Origin: JAHEAO01 sp942492375
GTDB lineage: Bacteria; Pseudomonadota; Alphaproteobacteria; Rhodobacterales; Rhodobacteraceae
Length of the DNA stretch: 64,000 nt
NCBI GenBank assembly: GCA_942492375.1
Contig: CALOEL010000014.1
Span: forward strand, 620,001 to 684,000
Direction of reading: 5' to 3'
In this document: piece after piece, positions 1 to 10,089 of the stretch
Position numbering within the stretch: position 1 is the stretch's first letter
How the letters are laid out: every line of letters starts with the position of its first letter
Position numbers and translations under genes: made by a program
Notes under the pieces: generated by a model
Told to the model about the DNA's origin: nothing
The model's database searches: none
What the model saw: the letters and a program-made list of their open reading frames with translations, nothing else

Positions 1-1
1 C

Positions 2-421
2 TATTGCGGCCCGCGGCACCGGCTGTTCGGGCGCGAGGACATTCGGCTGTCCGACCTGCAGGACGAGGAAGCGGTATCGTTTCAGACCGATGAGGTCAGC
101 GGCCCGTTATATGGCGTGACTGGGCTGCGCCAGAAGGCCGGACTGAAGCCGGACCTCAAGGGCCTGTCGTCGAGCCTGCCCGAGGTGCGCCGGATGATCC
201 TGACCAATATCGGGATCGGCGCCCTGCCGGTGCATGTGGCGCAGAAGGATGTGCAGCTTGGCCATTTGCGGCAATTGCCGCCCTATAACGCGCTGCCATC
301 GGTCGATATCTACCTGCTGACCAATCCGAGACGGAGGATGAACCGCGCCGAGGCGGTCCTGCTTGCCATGCTCGAGGCCGAGTTGGACAGCGTGCCGCTG
401 GCCGACAGGACCTACAGCTAG
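2..421 (+). CDS. LysR-type transcriptional regulator, C-terminal part
   Basis: The reading frame is open from the window edge to TAG at 419-421, so only about 139 C-terminal residues are present. The sequence reads YCGPRHRLFGREDIRLSDL and later NIGIGALPVHVAQKD and LPPYNALPSVDIYLLTNPRR, which is the layout of the last part of a LysR effector-binding domain (PF03466), where a 'GIGALP' turn precedes the last strand-helix unit. The HTH lies outside the window, so neither ligand nor target can be read. No terminator is obvious after the stop. The next gene, glutamate dehydrogenase, is 365 nt downstream on the same strand; a regulatory link is possible but not shown. Confidence 0.75.
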   Translation, partial: YCGPRHRLFGREDIRLSDLQDEEAVSFQTDEVSGPLYGVTGLRQKAGLKPDLKGLSSSLPEVRRMILTNIGIGALPVHVAQKDVQLGHLRQLPPYNALPSVDIYLLTNPRRRMNRAEAVLLAMLEAELDSVPLADRTYS

Positions 422-786
422 CGCGTTCATGGCCCGGTGCGTGCTGCATCCGGCGCTTGCCTGATCCCAAGGAACCCGTGCCGGGACGTTCGCGTTGAGA
501 GGGTGCGGTGACCGGATCACATGTCAATCGGACATGACGGTACGAAGAACATGGTGGTTTTTCCGATTTCACACCATGGCCAACGAAATGGCAGACGAGC
601 TTCTGTCCCGTCTGTGGTGGCGGTCGCCGCACCTTTCCCGAACATGACCTCCGCCGGTTTTTTGCAAACGTGGACCCAGCATTAACCTTGCTCTATGACT
701 TGATAGGGACAACTCTGCGGGTGAGGCTGGCGATCCCGCTGACCAAGAGCGCTACCGGGTTCGGGGCTGCAGGACGGAGAATATTC
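422..786. other. 365-nt intergenic region upstream of glutamate dehydrogenase
   Basis: No gene is supported here; the overlapping reading frames are high-GC noise. The region holds a short inverted repeat, ATGTC-N5-GACAT at 521-535, which could be a regulator half-site pair, and a good ribosome binding site (AGGACGGAG, 772-780) in front of the dehydrogenase start at 787. No convincing -35/-10 pair was found. Confidence 0.4.
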
Positions 787-3700
787 ATGCATGGAATGCA
801 GAATCGACTGGATGACAAGCTGGCCGAGGTGAAGGCGATCGCGGCGAAACGCCTGCAAAAGGCCGAAGCCGCCGATTTCTGCAAGGCGCTGGATCAGATC
901 TACGCCAACGCGTCGCCCGAAGAGCTGATCGGAACCGAGTCGGAGGATCTCTATGGCGCGGCGCTGGCGCTTTGGAAATTCGGCGCGCAGCGCAAACCCG
1001 GCACCCCGAAGCTCCGGCTCTATAATCCGCGGATGTCGGAACATGGTTGGGAATCGCCGCACAGCGTGCTGGAGGTGTTCAACGACGACATGCCGTTCCT
1101 GGTCGACTCGCTGACCGCGTTCCTGACCGACGAGAGCGTGGGCATTCACACGCTGCTGCACCCGATCATGAGCGTCGAGCGCGACAAGTCGGGGACGCGG
1201 ACCGGACTGGCCGAACCCGGCGCCAAGAACGCGACGCCGGAATCGGTGATCCAGGCGCAGGTGGACCAGATCGGCGACGAGGAGACGCGGGACAGGCTTG
1301 AAGCCGAGTTGCGGCAGGTTCTTGACGACGTGCGGATCGCGGTTGCCGACTGGAAGCCGATCCTGCAGAAGCTGGACGAGGTATCCACGACGCTGAAGAA
1401 CGATGCCCCGAAGCGGATCGCCGGGACGACGAAGGAAGTCGTGGCCTTCCTCGACTGGCTGGCCGAGAACCATTTCACCTTCCTTGGCTACCGGGAATAC
1501 CGGGTCGGGAAGGGGCGCAAGGCCAGTTTCGAGGTTGTCGAGGGGTCCGGGCTGGGACTGCTGCGCGACCCAGATTACACGGTGCTGCGCGACGCGTCCG
1601 GCAACTACGCGCATTGGTCGACAGAGATGGACGCCTTCGTCGCCGACGATTCACCGCTGCTGATCCTGAAGGCGAACCGGCGCTCGACGGTGCACAGAAC
1701 GGCGCATTTCGACCTGATCGGGGTCAAGCACTACGACGACAAGGGGCAGGCGATCGGTGAACATGCCTTCATCGGGCATTTCACCTCGGCGGCCTATAAC
1801 CGCAGCCCGCGGTCGATACCGCTGCTGCGCGAGAAGGTCCGCCGGTCATCGTAGAGCGAGCCGGTTTCGCCCCTGACAGTCATGATGGCAAGGCGCTGAT
1901 CAACGTGCTGGAGACCTATCCGCGCGACGACTGTTCCAGGGTACGGACGACCAGCTTTTCGAGAACGCCATGGGCGTGCTGCAACTCGCCACGCGTCCGC
2001 GCACGCGGCTGTTCATCCGGCCGACCGCTTCGGCCGCTTCGTGTCCTGCCCATCTACGTGCCGCGCGAACGCTACACTACCGAGCTCCGCGTGCGGATCG
2101 GGGAAATCCTCGCCGACGCCCTGTACGGTCGGGTCGCGGCCTGGGCGCCGTCCTTCGGCGACTACGCGCTGGCGCGGGTGCATTTCGTTATCGCCCTGCG
2201 ATGGCGGCGCGGTTAACGCCCACGAGGTGCGGCCGAGATCGAGCACCGGATCATCACTGCTGTGCGGAGCTGGGGCGACCTCACTGCGCGACCTGCTGAT
2301 CGAACGTCACGGCGAGCACCTATGAGCCAATCCAGCCTTTACGCGCTCTATCGGCACGGATTTCCCGCCGGCTACCGAGAAGCGTTCACCGGTCGTCACC
2401 GCGACTCGCCGACACTCGACGAGATGGAGTAGCCTCACCGAGGACCGCGCCACTGGGTCTGAAGTTCTACCGCCGGCTCGAGGATCCGGACCAGGCGGTC
2501 CGCTTCAAACTGTACCGCCACGGTGGCGCCGCGCCGCTCTCGGACTGTCTGCCAGTTCTTGAGAATATGGGGTTCCGGGTCCTCGAAGAGCATCCTCACA
2601 AGGTCTCACGGCAGGATTCCGAGATCTGGATCCAGGACTTCTACATGGAGTCCACCTCAGAGGGCGAGATCGACCTCGGCGAGCTCCGCGGGAATCTGGA
2701 GGAGGCCTTCGCCGCAGTCTGGAGCGGCGAGGTCGACGACGACCCGCTTAATCGGCTGGTCCTATTCGCCGGACTTTCGATCCGCGACACGGCGCTCCTC
2801 CGCGCTTACAGCCGCTTCCTCCGCCAAGTGCGTATTCCCTACTCGATCGACTACATGGAGGACGCGTTGGCCGACAACCCGGAGGCCGCACAGGCGCTAG
2901 TCGCGCTCTTCCACACCCTGTTCGACCCGAGCCTGCGGGCTCGACCCGAGAGGCGCGAGGCGGTGGCGAAGAAGATCTCGGAAGAGATCGAGACGCGGTC
3001 TGGAAGCGATCGCGAGCCTCGACGTCGACCACATCCTGCGCCGGTTCCGGAACGCCATTCTGTCGACGCTGCGCACCAACTACTACCAGCCGGAGGCGAA
3101 CGGGCAGCGCAAGGCCTACTACTCGTTCAAGTTCGACTGCGAAAAGCTCGACGATCTGCCGCTCCCGCGCCCGTGGCGGGAGATCTTCGTCTACTCGACC
3201 TGGGTCGAGGGCGTGCATCTTCGCGGCGGTCCGGTCGCGCGCGGCGGCCTGCGCTGGTCGGACAGGAAAGAGGATTACCGGACCGAGGTGCTTGGGCTGG
3301 TGAAGGCCCAGCAGGTCAAGAACGCGGTGATCGTGCCGGTCGGCTCGAAAGGCGGCTTCCTGCCCAAGATGCTGCCCGCGAATGGCAGCCGGGACGAGAT
3401 CGTCGCCGAGGCGATCCGCAGCTACAAGACCTTCCTTTCGGGCCTTCTGGACATCACCGACAATCTCGACGGGCAGGACGTGATCGCGCCCGCATCGGTG
3501 GTGCGCCGCGATGGCGACGACCCGTACCTCGTCGTGGCGGCCGACAAGGGCACGGCGACGTTTTCCGACATCGCGAACGGCATCGCGGCCGATTACGGCT
3601 TCTGGCTGGGTGACGCCTTCGCGTCGGGCGGGTCGAACGGCTATGACCACAAGGCGATGGGGATCACCGCGAAAGGCGCATGGGAGGCGGTGAAGCGGCA

Positions 3701-5630
3701 TTTCCGAGAGTTGGGGCATGACATCCAGACGCAGCCCTTCACGGTCATCGGCTGCGGCGACATGTCCGGCGACGTGTTCGGCAACGGTATGCTGTTGAGC
3801 AAGCAGATCAAGCTGATCGCCGCCTTCGACCACCGCGACATCTTCATCGACCCCGATCCGGATCCGGCAAAATCCTATGCCGAACGCGAGCGGCTGTTCG
3901 CGCTGCCGAGGTCGAGCTGGCAGGATTACGACACCAAGCTGATCTCGAAGGGAGGCGGGGTGTTTTCCCGCTCCGCCAAGTCGATCACCCTGACGCCCGA
4001 GATCAAGGCGATGGCCGGGATCAAGGCCGACAAGGTGACGCCGTTCGAGCTGATCCACGCGCTGCTGAAGGCGCCGGCGGACCTGTTGTGGTTCGGGGGT
4101 ATCGGGACTTATATCAAGGCCTCTCGCGAAACCCATGCCGATGCCGGCGACCGGTCCAACGACCAGACGCGGGTCGACGCGACGCAGGTTTCCGCGCGGG
4201 TGATCGGCGAGGGCGCGAACCTTGGCGTGACGCAGCGCGCACGGATCGAGCTGTCCAGCCGCGGCGTGAAGGTCAACACCGACGCGGTGGACAATTCGGC
4301 GGGTGTGGATTGCTCCGACCACGAGGTGAACATCAAGATCACCCTCGGCGCGGTCGTCGGCGCCGGCGACATGACCGAGAAGCAGCGCAACACCCTGCTG
4401 GCGAAGATGACCGAGGAGGTCAGCGCGCTGGTTCTGCAGACCAACTACAACCAGACGCTCGCGATCTCGCTGATCGAGGCGCGGGCCAAGGGACTGCTGG
4501 ACGAACATGCGCGGTTCATGCGCGCGCTGGAAGCGAAGGGGTTGCTGGACAGGTCCGTGGAACTGCTGCCGAGCGAGGAGGAGATCGCCGAGCGGCAGAA
4601 GGCCGGGCAGGGGCTGACGCGGCCGGAAATCGCGGTACTTGTCGCCTATGCCAAGATCAACGTCTTCGCGGAACTCGTCCGTTCGGACCTGCCAGACGAT
4701 CCCTATATGGACCGGCTGCTGATCGGCTATATGCCGACGCCGATCCGGGACAAGTTCACCGCCGCCGTCCGCGACCACCGGCTGCGGCGCGAGATCATCG
4801 CGACCGTCGCGGCCAATGCCTTCGTCAACGAGGTCGGCCCGTCGCTTTACAACCGGCTTGGCGAGGAAACCGGCGCATCCGTGGCGCGGATCGTCCGCGC
4901 CTTCATCATCGCCCGAGAGATCTTCGGGCTGCCCAGGATCGCGCGCGATATCAACGCGCTGGACAATGAGATCCCGGCCAGCGTGCAGATCGAGATGCAC
5001 CTGTCGCTGTCGGACCTGAACGCGGCGCAGATCCTGCGGCTGCTGCGCGTGGACAGCGACCGGACCATCGCCGAGGCGATCGAGTTCTACGGGCCCGGCG
5101 TCATGCAGATCGCCGAAACCGCGGACAACGTCATCACCGACTTTTCCAAGAAGCGCCTCAGCCAGAGGTCCGGCGACCTGATCAAGTCCAAGGCGCCCAA
5201 GGATCTGGCCGAGTCCGTGGCGGCGCTCGAACTGCTGGGCGGGGCGATCGACATCGTCGAGGTCGCGTCGGAACTGAAGCGCGACGTCGCCGATGTTGCG
5301 GCGAACTATTTCGCCGCGGGCGCGCGGTTCAAGCTGGACTGGCTGCGCTCGATGTCGCGGCAGGTGCGGCCGGCCGATCACTGGGAAAGGATCGCGCTGG
5401 TCCGTCTGCTGGCCGATCTGCGCGCGCAGCAATCCGCGATCGGCGCCGCGGCGCTTGCCGAAAAGGACGCGAAGCCGGGCGCGGCCAGCATAACGCGCTG
5501 GGCGGAGCATAATCCCGAGACGGCGGAGCGCGCGGACAGGCTGATTGCAGAGCTGCGCGCCAGCGGCGATCTGAGCGTGGCGAAGCTGGCGGTCGCGTCT
5601 TCGCAGCTGGGGACCATCGGCAAGGGCTGA
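787..5630 (+). pseudogene. NAD-specific glutamate dehydrogenase (large type), frameshifted as given
   Basis: Large (about 1,600-residue) NAD-glutamate dehydrogenase, which deaminates glutamate to 2-oxoglutarate and ammonium. ATG 787 (MHGMQNRLDDKL) follows a strong RBS; the in-frame codon at 670 lacks one. Residues up to 1850 encode the ACT-like N-terminal part (FNDDMPFLVDSL, HFTFLGYREYRVG). The catalytic part is intact in one frame from about 3000 to 5630: RGGLRWSDRKEDYRTEV, VGSKGGF, GGSNGYDHKAMGITAKGAW and GCGDMSGDVFGNGML are class signatures. Between about 1846 and 3000 the same protein continues, but its frame changes at least seven times, for example near 1848, 1930, 2045 and 2998. Codon use also changes there. 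The gene is therefore either recently broken or, more likely, badly assembled in this patch. Rebuilt length of about 1,614 codons matches the family. Confidence 0.88.
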
Positions 5631-5726
5631 TCGGACGGGCCGGGTCCGGTTGTCACGATGCCGCCCTAATGCTGCCGGATTGGACGGTCAGGCTGTTCCT
5701 TGTGGCGCAGCAAGAGGTAGCCTGAC

Positions 5727-5987
5727 ATGAGACCTGACGACGATTCCGGCTTCCAGCCCGTCGAGGAGCTTGGCGTGATGACCAATCTCAGCCTGAGACT
5801 GAAGAGGGTGGTGCGGCGGATGCCGACCGCCGAGGCCTACGATCTTGAAAAGATCACCGCGCGGCGGCAAAGGCAGGCCGCGGAACCGGCAGCGAAGAAG
5901 CTTCCGGGGCGGTCGATGTTCTTCCGGGGCCGCACGGACGCGCTGGACAAGGATCCGTTCCTTCAGCGCCTCGCCCGGCTTCAGTGA
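5727..5987 (+). CDS. Small hypothetical protein (86 aa)
   Basis: The frame starts at ATG 5727 with an AGAGGTAG ribosome binding site and ends at TGA 5985-5987, directly abutting the end of the convergent mipZ gene. The product is basic and hydrophilic (LSLRLKRVVRRMPTAEAYDL, then many Arg/Lys), with no signal peptide or membrane segment. I do not recognise a family. Its place 96 nt after the glutamate dehydrogenase gene allows co-transcription, but there is no functional evidence. Confidence 0.5.
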   Translation: MRPDDDSGFQPVEELGVMTNLSLRLKRVVRRMPTAEAYDLEKITARRQRQAAEPAAKKLPGRSMFFRGRTDALDKDPFLQRLARLQ

Positions 5988-6797
5988 TCAGAAGTCGATC
6001 TCGACCCCCGGCAGGGTGAGCGCCTTCATCAGGTCGCGCAGTTCCTGACGCGCCGCGACGTTCGAGATGTTCATCTGGATCACGCCGACATCCTTGAGAT
6101 CGAGCAGCGTCAGACCGCGCGGGAACAGTTCCCGGAAGATCACTCTTTCGCCGAAACCGGGAGCAACGCGGAACCCGATCCGCTTGGACAGATCATCGAG
6201 CGCATCGCCGATCTTCTTCTTGTTGTGCATCTGCTGCGCCCCCAGACGGTTGCGCACCACCACCCAGTCGATCGGCGGCAAGCCGGCCTGCGACCGCAGT
6301 TGCCGGGCGTTCCAGACCATTTCCGAATAGACGGACGGCCCGAGGATCTTGTTGGTCTCGGGATCGACATGGGCCAGAAGGTCGAAATCGATGTAGCTGT
6401 CGTTCATCGGCGTGATCAGCGTGTCGGCAAGCGAATGTGCGACCTGGCTGAGCCGGGTATGCGAGCCGGGGCAGTCGATCAGGATGAAATCCGAGGCGGT
6501 TTCCAGCGACGAGACCGCGGCGGACAGGCGGGTGTCGTAGACGTTCTCTCCCTCGGGCAGGCTGGACTTGTCGACCTGCGGCAGGTCGCGATAGTCCGGC
6601 GTCGGCAGGTCGAGGCCCTGACGCACGCAGAATGCAAGCCGGTTCTCGATGTAGCGCCCGAAGGTTTTCTGTCTGAGGTCAAGGTCGAGCGCCCCGACCC
6701 GGTGCCCCAGACGCGCCAGCGCGGTGGCGACATGCATCGAGACGGTCGATTTTCCGGCCCCGCCTTTTTCGTTCCCGACGACGATAATATGCGCCAC
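5988..6797 (-). CDS. mipZ: Division plane positioning ATPase MipZ (ParA family)
   Basis: 269-residue ParA/MinD-like ATPase. The N-terminus carries the deviant Walker A motif GNEKGGAGKST with the signature lysine, then LDLDLRQKTFGRYIENR and the DCPGSHTRLSQVAHSLAD Walker B region. These are hallmarks of MipZ (PF09140), the alphaproteobacterial protein that forms a gradient from the ParB-bound pole and blocks FtsZ polymerisation away from mid-cell. Length matches the family. The gene is transcribed alone, convergent with the small gene at 5727-5987 and separated by about 190 nt from the phosphoesterase gene downstream of it on the map. Plain ParA is the alternative, but the MipZ-specific sequence around the Walker B makes it less likely. 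Confidence 0.88.
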   Translation of the reverse strand: MAHIIVVGNEKGGAGKSTVSMHVATALARLGHRVGALDLDLRQKTFGRYIENRLAFCVRQGLDLPTPDYRDLPQVDKSSLPEGENVYDTRLSAAVSSLETASDFILIDCPGSHTRLSQVAHSLADTLITPMNDSYIDFDLLAHVDPETNKILGPSVYSEMVWNARQLRSQAGLPPIDWVVVRNRLGAQQMHNKKKIGDALDDLSKRIGFRVAPGFGERVIFRELFPRGLTLLDLKDVGVIQMNISNVAARQELRDLMKALTLPGVEIDF

Positions 6798-6989
6798 TGA
6801 GCTGTCCCTGCTTCTGATCGGTCTTGCCTCGGGCTAACGAGGTTAGCGGGACTATATGTTGTGGCCGCAGGTTTGGGAAGCGGTAGCCTTGGGAGATTTG
6901 ACGACTTTTGCGCAATTTCCGGACCTGTGGCGCAACCGCGACCATGGCACCGGACGGGGCTGCCGCGGTCGGTGCGAGCTGTCGGCGGC

Positions 6990-7742
6990 TCAGGCTTTCG
7001 CGATCAGGAAGCTGACCTGCCCATCGGGAGCAACGATCGCCGCGGTCAGGCGGCCGGTGGCGAAGGCGCCGGTATCGACGGAGATCCGGCTGTCGCCGAA
7101 CACCGGACGATCCTGGATCCAATGGCCATGCGCGACCCAGAGCCCGTCGCTGCGGGCTTGCCGCAGGAACCTGTTATGCCCCCAGGTGAAGACATTGTCC
7201 GGCTGGCCGGCAATGGGCCGGGCCGGATCGGGGCCGGCATGGGTGACGACGACCGTCCCGCTTTGCCAGAAAAGCGGCAGTGACCGCAGCCAGTCTTCGG
7301 TTCCGTCCGCAAGCGCCGCCTTGAGCTCCCGGCTGGCCGACAGCACCTCGGCCTCGGTGGCGTGGCGGTCCAGCCCGATGCCATAGCTGGCCAGCGTCGC
7401 CTGGCCGCCATTGCGCAACCATCGCACCGCGCCTTCGGCGGGCTGGTCGATGAATTCGAGCATCATTTCCTCGTGGTTGCCGATCAGGCAGACCGCGTCC
7501 TCCTTGTTGCGGAGGAGGTCGAGCACCTGGCGGCTGTCCGGTCCGCGATCGACGTAGTCGCCCACGAAGACCCGCCGGGCGTCGGGATGGTTGCGGTCGA
7601 GCCGGTCCAGCAGCCGGCCCAGAAGATCGGCGCAGCCGTGGATGTCGCCGATCACGGCAAGAGGCTCGTCCGGGCGCGGCGGCAGGGTCCCGTCATCGGA
7701 GCCGGGCCGGGTTCGCGACAGCAAGCGGCGAATGGGACTCAT
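6990..7742 (-). CDS. Metallophosphoesterase (serine/threonine phosphatase-like)
   Basis: 250-residue calcineurin-like phosphoesterase. All family motifs are present in order: GDIHG (metal site), GDYVDRGPDS, GNHEE, then THAG and GHW near the C-terminus, with the histidines expected to bind two metals. It resembles bacterial protein phosphatases of the PrpA/ApaH-like group; the substrate cannot be read from sequence. The frame is open far upstream, but ATG 7742 (MSPIRRLLSRTRPG) is the natural start because the upstream aminotransferase gene ends only 11 nt before it at 7754. It is thus probably the last gene of the long minus-strand operon. Confidence 0.85.
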   Translation of the reverse strand: MSPIRRLLSRTRPGSDDGTLPPRPDEPLAVIGDIHGCADLLGRLLDRLDRNHPDARRVFVGDYVDRGPDSRQVLDLLRNKEDAVCLIGNHEEMMLEFIDQPAEGAVRWLRNGGQATLASYGIGLDRHATEAEVLSASRELKAALADGTEDWLRSLPLFWQSGTVVVTHAGPDPARPIAGQPDNVFTWGHNRFLRQARSDGLWVAHGHWIQDRPVFGDSRISVDTGAFATGRLTAAIVAPDGQVSFLIAKA

Positions 7743-7753
7743 CCGGTTTCCGG

Positions 7754-9073
7754 TCAGAGCACGCGTTTCATCGCCGCGTCGATCTTGTCGGTCAACTCGG
7801 CGATCTGCGCGTCCTCGATGATGAAGGGCGGCGCGAGGAGGATATGGTCGCCCCTCTGGCCGTCGATGGTGCCGGACATCGGGTAGCAGATCAGACCCTC
7901 GTCGAAAGTGGCGGCCTTCAGCTTGGCGGCGATGCCCTTCGACGGGTCGAACGGGGCCTTGGTGTCGCGATCCTCGACGATCTCGATGCCGCGAAAGAGG
8001 CCCCGGCCGCGGATATCGCCGACATTCGGGTGCTGGCCGAAGCGGTCCTGCAGGTTGTCGGCGAGTTTCTCGCCCTGCGACTTCACCCGGTCCAGCAGAT
8101 TGCGGTCGAGGATCGCGTTGACGACCGCCAGCCCGGCGGCAGCGGCGGTCGGGTGGCCGATATAGGTGTGGCCGTGCTGGAAGAAGCCAGTGCCGTCGCG
8201 GATCGTGTCGTAGATCTCGGCGGTGCAGAGCATCGCGCCGATCGGCTGGTATCCCGCACCCAACCCCTTGGCGATGCAGGCGATATCGGGGGCGATGCCG
8301 TCCTGTTCGCAGGCGAACAGCGTGCCGGTCCGGCCCATGCCGCACATCACCTCGTCGAGGATCAGCAGGATCCCGTATTTGTCGCAGATCTCGCGGATGC
8401 GGCGGAAATAGCCGGGGGCGGGCGGCAGCGCGCCCGATGTGGCGCCGACGACGGGTTCGGCCATGAAAGCCATGACGGTTTCGGGGCCGACGCGGAGCAG
8501 TTCCTCCTCCAGCGCATTGGCGGCGCGCAGGCCATACTCTTCGGCCGATTCATCGTCGCGGCGCAGGCGGTAGTCGTAGCAGGGGTCGATATGGCTGACA
8601 TCGAGCAGCAGCGGCGCGAACTGCGCGCGGCGCCATTCATTGCCGCCGGCAGAGAGCGCGCCGATCGTGTTGCCGTGATAGCTTTGCTTGCGGGCGATCA
8701 GGCGGCCGCGCCCGGGTTCGCCCTTCTCCACGAAATACTGCCGGGCGAGCTTGATCGCGGCCTCGGTCGCCTCGGAGCCGCCCGAGACGAAATAGACCCG
8801 GTCGATGCCCTCGGGGGCATGTTCGATCAGCAGGTCGGCCAGCGCCTCGGCGGGTTCGGAGGTGAAGAACCCGGTATGGGCGAAGGCGATCTTGTCGAGC
8901 TGCGCCTTGATCGCGTCGATCACTTCCTTGTCGCCGTGGCCGAGGCAGGACACCGCCGCGCCGCCGGACCCGTCGAGATAGCGCTTGCCGGTCGTGTCGG
9001 TGAGGTAACAGCCCTCGCCCCCGGCGACGACCGGGATTTCCTTGCGGCTGTGGCGGGGGAAGACGTGGTTCAT
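7754..9073 (-). CDS. Class III pyridoxal-phosphate aminotransferase
   Basis: 439-residue fold-type I, class III (omega-amino acid type) aminotransferase. Visible motifs are SGGSEATEAAIKLARQY (PLP phosphate cradle), YHGNTIGALS, LILDEVMCGMGRTG with the PLP-contacting Asp, and IAKGLGAGYQPIGA with the Schiff-base lysine. Such enzymes transaminate terminal amines or omega-amino acids, usually with pyruvate or 2-oxoglutarate as acceptor. The ATG at 9073 overlaps the stop of the C45 hydrolase gene by 4 nt (ATGA), so the two are translationally coupled. An open frame continues upstream to 10186 but there it is only the shadow of the neighbouring gene. Role in the cluster: likely oxidation of an amine made or released by the decarboxylase/ligase enzymes upstream (inference). 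Confidence 0.9.
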   Translation of the reverse strand: MNHVFPRHSRKEIPVVAGGEGCYLTDTTGKRYLDGSGGAAVSCLGHGDKEVIDAIKAQLDKIAFAHTGFFTSEPAEALADLLIEHAPEGIDRVYFVSGGSEATEAAIKLARQYFVEKGEPGRGRLIARKQSYHGNTIGALSAGGNEWRRAQFAPLLLDVSHIDPCYDYRLRRDDESAEEYGLRAANALEEELLRVGPETVMAFMAEPVVGATSGALPPAPGYFRRIREICDKYGILLILDEVMCGMGRTGTLFACEQDGIAPDIACIAKGLGAGYQPIGAMLCTAEIYDTIRDGTGFFQHGHTYIGHPTAAAAGLAVVNAILDRNLLDRVKSQGEKLADNLQDRFGQHPNVGDIRGRGLFRGIEIVEDRDTKAPFDPSKGIAAKLKAATFDEGLICYPMSGTIDGQRGDHILLAPPFIIEDAQIAELTDKIDAAMKRVL

Positions 9074-10077
9074 ATCACCTGTCCTGCTGGTTCGGGGGTG
9101 TAGATCATCCGTTGACCTTCGACGAAGCGGTGCAGATCGAGCGGCCATGTGCCACGCGGCCAGCGCAGTTCCATCTGGCCGAGGCGGGGACGGTAGACCG
9201 CAGTGTAGAGCGTGCCGAAGCCCTGTGCAAAGGCCGAGGAATAGAGCGGCGGGCGCAGGAAGGCAGAGATGAACTTCTCTTCCGGATCGACATGCAGGGT
9301 CAGGCGGTGCAGCAGGAACCGTTCCCGCTCCACCGTGGCGGTGAAGCGGGCATGGCTGTCCCATTCCACCTTTTCCTGGTGATTGGTCGCGACGGCGGCA
9401 TGGGTGATACGGGCCGGGCGGTCGGGCGCCATCAGCGCGGTCAGGTAGCGCCGCTTGGCGTCCACGACGGTGACGTTGTAGCTCATGTGGGTCGGCACGC
9501 GGGCCAGCGCCTTGCCGGCCTCTTCCGCCGTCTCGCAGGTCTGCAGCACGTAGCGCAGGATCAGCGGCACGCCGAAGCCGTCGCCGACGACCCGGCGGCC
9601 GCCGAAGGTCAGCGAGACGGCGAGGCCCGCATCGTTCATCCCGTCCACCAGCCCCCAAAGCCCGTCGCTGGTGCCAAGCACCTTGCGGCCCTGCCAGTTG
9701 GTGCGCATCACCATCCTGTCGAAGGCATGCGGGCTGTAATCGTAGTTGCGCACCAGCACCGGCTCCTCGCCGGGCCAGATCGCCTGGGAGCAGCCCGAGA
9801 GATAGGGCGGCGGGCAGTAGAAGCTGAGGAACCGCGCCGCCTGGTCGCCGCCGCCCGCCAGCTCGCAAAGCTCGTCGTAGAGCGGCACGATCTCCGGCAT
9901 ATGGTGCGCAAGGCCCGGCGGCTTTCGAGGTAGGTCGGGCGCGCATGTTCGCCCTCGCGCAGCCACCAGCGCTGGTAGTCGGGCCAGTATTCATGGAAGA
10001 GCCCGGCCCATTTCGGGCCGGGCTCCGGTCCGGTCGATGGCGCGCCAGAGCATTTCCATATCGGTCGCCTCGGGCAC
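9070..10077 (-). pseudogene. C45-family autoproteolytic acyltransferase/hydrolase, frameshifted as given
   Basis: Ntn-hydrolase of peptidase family C45 (isopenicillin N acyltransferase type): YLSGCSQAIW places the expected Gly-Cys autoproteolysis site, followed by PVLVRNYDYSP and GLVDGMNDAGLAVSL, both typical. These enzymes make or break amide bonds of small molecules. The intact frame covers 9070 to about 9900. Upstream the protein continues in another frame (GPEPGPKWAGLFHEYWPDYQ, REGEHARPTYLESRRALR) and then in a third (EATDMEMLWRAIDRTG). One base near 9900 and one near 10035 account for this. The start is uncertain: GTG 10077 or ATG 10059/10053, just after the ATP-grasp stop at 10090. Because two sister genes show the same kind of damage, sequencing error is a good explanation. 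Confidence 0.75.
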
Positions 10078-10089
10078 CGCCCGGTTGGG

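Noticed and set aside
2748..5510. 920-residue open frame on the minus strand
   Set aside because: It is antisense to the conserved glutamate dehydrogenase, has Arg/Asp/His-rich composition without motifs, and is explained by high third-position GC.
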